Of a stretch of 57,362 nucleotides of DNA, positions 51,083 to 57,362 are shown piece after piece. Within the stretch, counting starts at the first letter, position 1, and every line of letters begins with the position of its first letter. The DNA comes from Campylobacteraceae bacterium. GTDB lineage: Bacteria > Campylobacterota > Campylobacteria > Campylobacterales > Sulfurovaceae. The position numbers were made by a program, and so were the translations under genes. Location: NCBI GenBank assembly GCA_026986355.1, contig JALSOO010000030.1, positions 1 to 57,362 on the forward strand, in the 5' to 3' direction. The notes beneath the pieces were generated by a model that was not told the origin of the DNA, did not search any database, and saw only the letters and a program-made list of their open reading frames with translations.

Positions 51083-51328
51083 TTATGATTTATTTTTACG
51101 AAATTCTGTTACAGCAGCGATAATTGCAGCAACTCTGCGACTCTCGTCTTCTGTATCAACTGCTGGGGTAGCAGGTGTTTTAATTGGAGTATTTTCGGGA
51201 AAATACTTTGCGATAAGTTTAGCTTGAAGCTCTACGACTATTACAAGAATAAAGAGAAATAGAAACACAACTCCCATTCCTAATACCATGAACTTCAATG
51301 CTTCCATTACATAATTGACTTCAGCCAT
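51083..51328 (-). CDS. oadG: Oxaloacetate decarboxylase gamma subunit
   Basis: Small membrane anchor of the pump, 81 residues. One N-terminal helix (about 12-34, FMVLGMGVVFLFLFILVIVVE), followed by a polar stretch with several Pro/Thr (NTPIKTPATPAVD) and a C-terminal RRVAAIIAAVTEFRKNK that fits the AIxAAIxxYR motif of the OadG family, which binds OadA. First of oadG-oadA-oadB, 14 bases ahead of oadA. Confidence 0.9.
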   Translation of the reverse strand: MAEVNYVMEALKFMVLGMGVVFLFLFILVIVVELQAKLIAKYFPENTPIKTPATPAVDTEDESRRVAAIIAAVTEFRKNKS

Positions 51329-51391
51329 TCAAAAACCTTCTGTACTAAATTTATGTAATATTCTAACGATTTATAGTTAAAAAAGCTTAAT

Positions 51392-52780
51392 TTATCGTTT
51401 CTTTCCCTTTCTATTACTTTGCCGTGCTACTTTTTGTTCATTATGATAGCTCTCTATCATAGAGTTTACGGTATCTTGGTTATATCCTAGCTCTTTGATA
51501 TTACTACCTGTTTGTTGAAACAGAAGAGAGACTACACGCTCTACAAACTCATGATAATCCATATCTTCCATACTATCAATAAAATCTACAGCATTATCAG
51601 CAATCTTAATGTTACGAACATCATTAGCCAATAGAGTAAAATCTACCTCTACCTCATCAGGATTCAATTTTAATTGGAGTGTTTCTAATTTCATATTTGC
51701 TCCAACCTCTTTTTGAATACGTTGTAACTCTTTAAACTCTTCTGTGGAGACTAATGTAATTGCTTTACCTGCTTTTCCTGCACGACCTGTTCTACCTATT
51801 CTATGCACATAGGATTGTGGGTCAAAAGGGATATGAAAATTAAAAACATGTGTTACATTTTTAACATCAAGTCCCCTTGATGCTACATCAGTAGCTACCA
51901 TTATCTTAGTCTCTCCTCTACGATAGGCTTTTATAATAGATTCTCTATCATTTTGGTCTAAATCTCCATGTAGCCCAGCAGCATTAAATCCCATGGCTAT
52001 CAGATGTTCGGTTAATCTATCTACTTCTCTTTTCATACGACAAAATACAATGGATTTATTGGTATCTTCTGTATCCAATAGTTTTATTATGGCTTCATCT
52101 CTTTGAGACTCATCTATAACATAGTAGGATTGCTCTATTTCATTATTAGTGGTATTATTATCTACTCCTACTACTGAGATAAATTTAGGATTGGTCAAAA
52201 TCTCATTAGCCAAATCTTTAATAAGTTCAGGTATAGTTGCTGAAAATAGTAGTGTTTGTCTGTTTTGTGGAATGTATTCAAAAATCTCTTTAATCTCTTC
52301 TAAAAATCCCATATCAAGCATCTCATCTGCTTCATCTAGTACGACTATTTCAGGATTAAAAGAGTCTATTTTCCCTTTTTTATATAAATCTTTAAGTCGC
52401 CCAGGTGTAGCCACAACTATTTGAACACCTTTATTTATCAATGCTATTTGTCGTCCATATCCTACACCACCATAGACTGTAAGAGTTCGTATCCCACAAA
52501 AACGTCCTAAATGATAGAGTTCATCACTCACTTGAGTTGCCAATTCACGCGTAGGTGTAATGACTAAAGCACGTTCTATCTCTTTTTTGGCTATTTTATT
52601 CATCAATGGTAAACCAAATGCAGCTGTCTTGCCTGTCCCTGTATGGGCTTGACCTACTAAATCTTCTCCATTGGATATAATGGGAATTACAATCTCTTGA
52701 ATAGGGCTAGGTTCTCTAAACCCTGCTATTTTAATCCCCTTTAAGAGGTCTTTATGAAAATTAAATTCATTAAATGTCAA
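51392..52780 (-). CDS. DEAD-box ATP-dependent RNA helicase
   Basis: RNA helicase of the DeaD/CshA type, used in ribosome assembly and mRNA turnover. In 462 residues: Q-motif FREPSPIQEIVIP, motif I AHTGTGKTAA, PTRELATQ, motif II LDEADEML, motif III FSATIP and motif VI HRIGRTGRAGKAG. The C-terminal part (about 370-462) holds a segment like a short RNA-binding domain (EFVERVVSLLFQQTGSN) and a basic tail KVARQSNRKGKKR. Single gene with 63 bases before oadG. Confidence 0.95.
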   Translation of the reverse strand: MTFNEFNFHKDLLKGIKIAGFREPSPIQEIVIPIISNGEDLVGQAHTGTGKTAAFGLPLMNKIAKKEIERALVITPTRELATQVSDELYHLGRFCGIRTLTVYGGVGYGRQIALINKGVQIVVATPGRLKDLYKKGKIDSFNPEIVVLDEADEMLDMGFLEEIKEIFEYIPQNRQTLLFSATIPELIKDLANEILTNPKFISVVGVDNNTTNNEIEQSYYVIDESQRDEAIIKLLDTEDTNKSIVFCRMKREVDRLTEHLIAMGFNAAGLHGDLDQNDRESIIKAYRRGETKIMVATDVASRGLDVKNVTHVFNFHIPFDPQSYVHRIGRTGRAGKAGKAITLVSTEEFKELQRIQKEVGANMKLETLQLKLNPDEVEVDFTLLANDVRNIKIADNAVDFIDSMEDMDYHEFVERVVSLLFQQTGSNIKELGYNQDTVNSMIESYHNEQKVARQSNRKGKKR

Positions 52781-52826
52781 AATTATCTACCTTGCAAAAT
52801 AGAGGAGTTATTATCAAAAATCACTC

Positions 52827-53591
52827 CTATAACATCATCAATAGAATTACTCCAAAGAGTATTCTATAGATACCAAATGCAACAAAAGTAAATCGTTGCA
52901 AAAATATAATTAACATCTTTATAGTAATGTACGCTACAATAAATGCTACTACAAAACCAACTGCAAATGCAGTTAAATCAGCACCGATAAAATCTTTATA
53001 GTGCTTTAACAAATCATATCCACTTACTGCCATCATTACTGGAATTGCCAATAAAAATGAGAATTCGGTAGAAGCTTTACGTCCTACTCCACTTACCATT
53101 CCTGCAATAATCGTTGAACCTGCTCTGCTTGTTCCAGGTACTAGAGAGAGTATTTGACCTAGACCAATAATAATAGCCTGTTTCCATGTAACCTCTTCTA
53201 TCTCTTTGGAGCTACTATTTTCATCTTTATGAAAATATTCTACTACTATAAATATAACTCCACCTAAGATAAACATCCATGCAACGGTCTGGACATTAAA
53301 AATCTCTTTTATCCAATCTTTGAGAATAAACCCAACAATTGCCAAGGGCAAGAACGCTGTAACTATCTTAGACCATAAATCAATCTCTTTTAGATTGATT
53401 TTGTCTTTATATAGCAACATTACAGCTAAAATTGCTGCAAACTGTATAATTACTTCATAGGCTTTAACTACTGCACTCTGTTCTACACCTAAAAATTTAC
53501 TTGCCACAATCATATGACCTGTAGATGAGATAGGTAAAAACTCTGTAAAACCCTCTATTATTCCAATAATAATTGCCTGAAAAATATCCAT
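52827..53591 (-). CDS. uppP: Undecaprenyl-diphosphatase (UppP/BacA)
   Basis: Inner-membrane phosphatase that recycles the undecaprenyl-diphosphate carrier released by peptidoglycan and polysaccharide assembly. In 254 residues about eight helices; GFTEFLPISSTGHMI (near residue 15) and VPGTSRAGSTIIAG (near residue 155) are the two catalytic motifs. It would support the Wzx/Wzy-type locus at 8-27 kb. Also confers bacitracin tolerance in model species. Confidence 0.96.
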   Translation of the reverse strand: MDIFQAIIIGIIEGFTEFLPISSTGHMIVASKFLGVEQSAVVKAYEVIIQFAAILAVMLLYKDKINLKEIDLWSKIVTAFLPLAIVGFILKDWIKEIFNVQTVAWMFILGGVIFIVVEYFHKDENSSSKEIEEVTWKQAIIIGLGQILSLVPGTSRAGSTIIAGMVSGVGRKASTEFSFLLAIPVMMAVSGYDLLKHYKDFIGADLTAFAVGFVVAFIVAYITIKMLIIFLQRFTFVAFGIYRILFGVILLMML

Positions 53592-53697
53592 GACTTCATA
53601 TCCTATATTAATTTAATTTAATTTATAGCTATAATTTATAAATTTTTTTTATATTTACTTGATTTTTTAACATTTTGATTCAAAAAATAGATAATTT

Positions 53698-54318
53698 TTA
53701 AACTATTTTTAAAATCTCTCTCAAATCTTGCACCTCTACACAGTGTGTAGCAGACTCTTTTAAAATCGGTTTCGCACAAAAGGCTACTCGTATATCTGCA
53801 TGTGCAAACATACTCAAATCATTTGCTCCATCACCAACAACCAATGTATCTTCTCGACTAATATTTAGCAGTTTTTGTAGACGTACAATCATATCTCCTT
53901 TTGCATTGGAGTACATCATCTCTCCACCTACAGCACCTGTTAATACTCCATCTTCTTGATGTAAAAAGTTGGAGAAGTCTGCATCTATCCCTAAACGCTC
54001 ACAAGCAGGTTTTGTTGCATCTCTAAAACCTCCAGAGAAACATACTACTCTATATCCACGCTCTTTTAATCCCTCTACTACCTCTTTTGCTCCACTCATC
54101 ATGGGTAGAGATTTACAAATCTCTTCTACCTTGGAGTAGGGTAATCCCTTTAGTAACGCTACACGTTCAACCAAGGACGAATAGAAATCTAACTCTCCTG
54201 CCATTGCTCTATCGGTAATAGCTACTACTCTATCCTCGATACCTAACTCTTTTGCAAAAAAATCTATAGTTTCGCCATTCATTAGGGTCGAATCAAAATC
54301 AAATACGGCTAATTTCAT
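53698..54318 (-). CDS. serB: Phosphoserine phosphatase
   Basis: HAD-superfamily enzyme making serine from phosphoserine. In 206 residues: motif I DFDSTLMNGETIDF, motif II CFSGGFRDAT, motif III lysine with GAVGGEMMYSNAKGD, and motif IV VVGDGANDLSMFAHA. The catalytic domain stands without the N-terminal ACT-like domain that E. coli SerB has. Divergent from the MetF-like gene with 74 bases between starts. Confidence 0.95.
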   Translation of the reverse strand: MKLAVFDFDSTLMNGETIDFFAKELGIEDRVVAITDRAMAGELDFYSSLVERVALLKGLPYSKVEEICKSLPMMSGAKEVVEGLKERGYRVVCFSGGFRDATKPACERLGIDADFSNFLHQEDGVLTGAVGGEMMYSNAKGDMIVRLQKLLNISREDTLVVGDGANDLSMFAHADIRVAFCAKPILKESATHCVEVQDLREILKIV

Positions 54319-54350
54319 CTATTTATTACTACCTCTATGTTAAATTTTGG

Positions 54351-54356
54351 TAGAAT
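54351..54356 (+). promoter_or_regulatory. Candidate -10 box for the MetF-like gene
   Basis: TAGAAT preceded by TTGG, 36 bases before the ATG in the short gap with divergent serB. A poor Shine-Dalgarno (TTAGGA) is at about 54374. Confidence 0.35.
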
Positions 54357-54392
54357 TATAGCCAATTACTTGTTAGGATTAAAATATATTAT

Positions 54393-55316
54393 ATGTTTGA
54401 AAAATTTTGTAAAACTCTCCATAGCGATAAACCCTTTATAACCGTAGAGATTACTCCACCTCATGGAGCATCTATTAAGCCTACAATAGAGAAGATAAAA
54501 AATCTAAATCTTGATAAAAAAGTAGCAGGATTTTCCGTAACGGATAACCCATTAGCTCAACTCAAAATGTCAGGGGTTCTCTCGGCAATTCAGATACAAG
54601 AAGCCTTTAAAAAGCCTGTCATTGCAACAATGAGTATGAGAGATAAAAATAAAATTTCTCTTCAATCTACACTATTAGGTGCGAATGATTTTGATTTGCG
54701 ATGCGTATTGGCTCTTACAGGAGACCCAGCTAAACTATCTGACCAACCAGAAGTAAAAGGTGTATTAGAGCGTGACTCTACTCTACTTCTTAGTATAATC
54801 TATAGATTAAATAATGGGTTTGACTACTCAAACAAAGAGTTAAAGCCTAAACCAAAACCTATATATCCTTTTGCTGTTGCAAACTCCTATGCCAAAGATA
54901 TGAGACGAATCAAAAAGAAGATGCTTAAAAAGCTAAATTATGGAGCAAGAGGTATTATTACTCAGCCTGTTTATGATATAAATAATGCCAAAGAGCTTAT
55001 TGAGATATTTCAAGAGTGTCAATATGAGAGTGTAAGAGATACAGCAAAAGATGCTGTATTGATATTGGGGCAATTCCCAGTCGTTCGTGCAAGAACAGCT
55101 AACTTTATATCAGATAGAGTGCCAGGTATTACTGTACCAAAAGATATAATAGATGAGATGAATTTAGCTACGATGGACGGTGTAGAAAAGGAGCAAGAGG
55201 TTGGATTTGCTATCTCAAAAACGGTTTTTGATGATATAATAAAACTTCATCCAAAAGTACATTTGATGACACACAATAATTTTGAGTTGTGTTTGGCATT
55301 AATTGGTGACAATTAA
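54393..55316 (+). CDS. Methylenetetrahydrofolate reductase family protein
   Basis: A TIM-barrel flavoprotein family of 307 residues. FITVEITPPHGASIKPTIEKI at the start contains the catalytic-Glu region, then VAGFSVTDNPL, the GANDFDLRCVLALTGDP flavin/folate site and GARGIITQPVYDIN. This resembles MetF but with some spread in the N-terminal part, so it should reduce methylenetetrahydrofolate for methionine synthesis. A methionine synthase is not nearby. Single gene, followed by the FUN14 gene after 48 bases. Confidence 0.85.
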   Translation: MFEKFCKTLHSDKPFITVEITPPHGASIKPTIEKIKNLNLDKKVAGFSVTDNPLAQLKMSGVLSAIQIQEAFKKPVIATMSMRDKNKISLQSTLLGANDFDLRCVLALTGDPAKLSDQPEVKGVLERDSTLLLSIIYRLNNGFDYSNKELKPKPKPIYPFAVANSYAKDMRRIKKKMLKKLNYGARGIITQPVYDINNAKELIEIFQECQYESVRDTAKDAVLILGQFPVVRARTANFISDRVPGITVPKDIIDEMNLATMDGVEKEQEVGFAISKTVFDDIIKLHPKVHLMTHNNFELCLALIGDN

Positions 55317-55364
55317 TACACAACATTGAAATATACTTAGGTTAAAAAAAATAAAGGAAAAAAG

Positions 55365-55757
55365 ATGAATGAACATGAATCCTTTCATGATTTAGGACAA
55401 TTTCATGAACAGACAGCTACACACGCTATAAATGGAGCTAATAGTGTAGGAGATACCCCATTCCCATTTTTAGATATGGGGACAAGTTTTGTTATAGGGT
55501 TAGCTATTGGCTATTTTTTAAAAAAGAGTTTTAAATTTCTATTGATTCTATTAGGACTTGGTCTTGTTGTGCTTTTTATATTAGAGTCAAAAGGTATGTT
55601 TCATGTCGATGACCAAGCTATTCAAAATGGTGTCTCTTCTGGTGTGGACTCTTTTCAAAATATTGTAGCAATGCTAAAAGATAGACTCTCTCATATGGAG
55701 CTTACTACAGGTGCAGGGGCTATTGCTGGTTTCTTTGCAGGTCTAAAGTTTGGCTAG
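55365..55757 (+). CDS. FUN14 domain-containing membrane protein
   Basis: A 130-residue protein with a polar, His-rich N-terminus, a Gly-rich first helix (about 43-60: GTSFVIGLAIGYFLKKSFK), a second helix (62-80), a soluble segment, and a last helix (about 112-130: GAGAIAGFFAGLKFG). The GF/GYxxKKxxK pattern is that of FUN14 proteins, known in eukaryotes as mitochondrial outer-membrane receptors; the role in bacteria is not known. Preceded by AAAGGAAAA. Its end overlaps the lpxB start by eight bases. Confidence 0.78.
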   Translation: MNEHESFHDLGQFHEQTATHAINGANSVGDTPFPFLDMGTSFVIGLAIGYFLKKSFKFLLILLGLGLVVLFILESKGMFHVDDQAIQNGVSSGVDSFQNIVAMLKDRLSHMELTTGAGAIAGFFAGLKFG

Positions 55758-56790
55758 TAGAGTTAAACTTTTAGTATCTGCTCTTGAACCCTCTTCTAAT
55801 CTTCATCTAAAAGAGATGTTAAAATATACTCAAGATGTTGAACTCTTGGGTATCTTCGATAAATCTTTAGGCTCTCCTCTCTATGATATTTCAGATATGG
55901 CAATTATGGGCGTAGTTGATGCTATCAAAAAACTGCGTTGGTTTTTTCAAGTAGCTAACGAAATGGTTGAGTTGGCAAAAGATGCTGATAAAGTTCTACT
56001 TATGGACTCTTCGGGATTCAATCTCCCTTTAGCTAAAAAACTAAAAAAAGCATATCCCAATAAAGAGATTATCTACTATATCCTTCCTCAAATATGGGCA
56101 AGTCGTCCTAAACGTGCTATCAAATTAGAAAAATATTGCGATAGATTGTTGGGAATACTCCCTTTTGAAGTTGACTATTACAAATCAAAAGCAGAGTATA
56201 TAGGACACCCTCTATTAGATGAGATAACGATTAAGCATCAACCAAATAGTAGTGCTATCTCTTTTATGGCAGGAAGCCGAAAGAGTGAGATTAGTAGACT
56301 TTTACCAATTTTCAAAGAGTTACAAAAAGAGTTAAAAGATAGAGAGTCGTTACTGATTATACCAAGTAGTTTTTCTAATGAAAAGATAGAAAATCTATAT
56401 GGAGATATATCTATGTTTACAATAGAGAGAGATACCCATATAGCTTTAGCCAAATCAGAGTTTGCCTTTATCTGTTCAGGTACTGCCACATTAGAGTCTG
56501 CTATGATTGGTACACCCTTTACACTCTGTTATATTGCAAAGAAGATAGACTACTTTATAGGTAAAAAACTCTTAAATATAAAACAGGTTGGACTTGCTAA
56601 TATTATATTGACTAACCATAATGGTACAACTCTACACAATGAACTATTGCAAGATGAGGTAACAGTAGAGAATCTACTACAAGAGTATTATCAAACCAAT
56701 AGAGCTATCTTTGCAGAAAAAGCTAAAGAGTTAAAGAGTTATTTAGGGCATGGAAGCTCCAAATATGTAGCTCAAATCATAGAGAAATAG
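55750..56790 (+). CDS. lpxB: Lipid-A-disaccharide synthase
   Basis: Glycosyltransferase of lipid A synthesis, joining UDP-2,3-diacylglucosamine and lipid X on the inner face of the membrane. In 346 residues: KLLVSALEPSSNLHLKEML, IYYILPQIWASRPKRA, IGHPLLDE and ICSGTATLESAMIGTPFTLCY, which are LpxB motifs in the Campylobacterota version. The start is TTG at 55750, eight bases inside the FUN14 gene; no ATG or GTG fits the family start better, and AGG lies nine bases before it. Followed by queH after nine bases. Confidence 0.94.
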   Translation: MASRVKLLVSALEPSSNLHLKEMLKYTQDVELLGIFDKSLGSPLYDISDMAIMGVVDAIKKLRWFFQVANEMVELAKDADKVLLMDSSGFNLPLAKKLKKAYPNKEIIYYILPQIWASRPKRAIKLEKYCDRLLGILPFEVDYYKSKAEYIGHPLLDEITIKHQPNSSAISFMAGSRKSEISRLLPIFKELQKELKDRESLLIIPSSFSNEKIENLYGDISMFTIERDTHIALAKSEFAFICSGTATLESAMIGTPFTLCYIAKKIDYFIGKKLLNIKQVGLANIILTNHNGTTLHNELLQDEVTVENLLQEYYQTNRAIFAEKAKELKSYLGHGSSKYVAQIIEK

Positions 56791-56799
56791 GAATTTATT

Positions 56800-57362
56800 A
56801 TGCTAGTCCATATCTGTTGTGCTGTTGATAGCCACTACTTTTTACAAAAACTTCAATTTGAATATCCCAATGAAAAGCTAATAGGGTTCTTTTATGACCC
56901 AAATATACACCCATATAGCGAATATCAACTACGATTACTTGATGTAAAACGCTCATGTAAGATGTTAGGTATAGAGCTGATTGAGGGAGAGTATGATACC
57001 AATAGTTGGCTAGAGGCTGTTAGAGGGTTTGAAAAAGAGCCTGAAAAGGGAGCTAGGTGTGCTATTTGCTTTGATAGACGTTTTGAAGTAACAGCTCAAA
57101 AGGCTTTTGAGTTAGGAGAGAAGAGTTTTACCTCAACACTCTTAACCTCTCCTAAAAAATCATTAAAACAGCTCAAATATTCAGGAGATGCTTTAGGAGA
57201 AAAATTTGGTATAGAGTTTATCGCTCCTGATTATAGAAAAGCATCTGGAACACAAGAGCAGAATATCTTAGCAAAAAAAGATTCTCTATATCGTCAAGAC
57301 TATTGTGGGTGTCTATTTGGTCTAACGATACAACGTAAACAACAGAGAAAATTAGCAGATGA
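56800..57362 (+). CDS. queH: Epoxyqueuosine reductase QueH (partial, C-terminus outside window)
   Basis: Last step of queuosine synthesis in tRNA, in place of the cobalamin-dependent QueG. The frame stays open for 187 codons to the window edge. The metal-cluster cysteines are visible: HICCAVDS at residues 4-11 with the adjacent pair, GARCAICFDRR near 86 and the pair in DYCGCLFG near 168. DPNIHPYSEY after the first strand is the DUF208 hallmark. Preceded by TAGGA. Tail of the operon with FUN14 and lpxB. Confidence 0.95.
   Translation, partial: MLVHICCAVDSHYFLQKLQFEYPNEKLIGFFYDPNIHPYSEYQLRLLDVKRSCKMLGIELIEGEYDTNSWLEAVRGFEKEPEKGARCAICFDRRFEVTAQKAFELGEKSFTSTLLTSPKKSLKQLKYSGDALGEKFGIEFIAPDYRKASGTQEQNILAKKDSLYRQDYCGCLFGLTIQRKQQRKLAD

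Overview
The window looks like a chromosomal segment of a Campylobacterota (Epsilonproteobacteria) species, probably of the Sulfurovum/Sulfurimonas type. This is inferred from the strongly AT-rich DNA, a split PurS/PurQ FGAM synthase, ThiI with a rhodanese tail, QueH, LpxB, ATP-dependent PckA beside an oadGAB sodium pump, and many TATAAT -10 boxes without clear -35 boxes. No phage, transposase, CRISPR array, tRNA or rRNA was recognised. Coding density is very high; the longest gene-free stretch is about 250 bases (33394-33644).

Layout. 1-3863 (minus strand): a membrane protein gene cut by the window edge, then purQ, purS, purC and a periplasmic S41 protease. 4025-7984 (plus): clpB with a beta-helix protein gene directly behind it. 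7972-27416 (minus): one 19.4 kb surface-polysaccharide locus of 17 genes, mostly overlapping or abutting. It begins with an initiating sugar transferase and goes on to rfbA, rfbB, a sugar 3,4-ketoisomerase, a FemAB-like transferase, a DegT aminotransferase, a Wzx flippase, two glycosyltransferases, an AsnB-type amidotransferase, a Wzy-like polymerase, a third glycosyltransferase, a second AsnB, a second FemAB-like transferase, a DUF354 protein, a polysaccharide deacetylase and a Wzc-like BY-kinase. 27582-39528: housekeeping and stress genes (TIGR02757 protein, gdhA, coaBC, an FGE-fold protein, dnaJ, a Dabb protein, two NlpC/P60 hydrolases, thiI, selO, apaH). 39528-46033 (minus): a deoxyinosine/uracil glycosylase-like gene, a MlaF-type ABC ATPase with two small membrane proteins, a RecF-like ATPase, prmC, an M48 protease and a Cache-domain membrane protein. 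46130-51328 (minus): pckA and oadGAB, which together interconvert C4/C3 acids and couple decarboxylation to sodium export. 51392-54318 (minus): a DEAD-box helicase, uppP and serB. 54393-57362 (plus): a MetF-family gene, a FUN14 protein, lpxB and a partial queH.

How the polysaccharide genes fit together: RfbA and RfbB make dTDP-4-keto-6-deoxyglucose; with no RmlC/RmlD present, the ketoisomerase and aminotransferase should turn it into a dTDP-3-amino-3,6-dideoxyhexose (Fuc3N or Qui3N). The FemAB-like protein encoded between them takes the genetic place of the usual N-acetyltransferase. With two amidotransferases and a second FemAB-like protein, the locus predicts a heavily N-modified, possibly aminoacylated or amidated, polysaccharide built by a Wzx/Wzy route. 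No outer-membrane Wza channel or Wzb phosphatase is encoded here. UppP (53 kb) would recycle the lipid carrier.

The points most worth following are this amino-sugar decoration cassette, the initiating sugar transferase with no visible membrane helix, and the MlaF-type ATPase that has DUF4282- and DUF4149-like partners instead of a MlaE permease.
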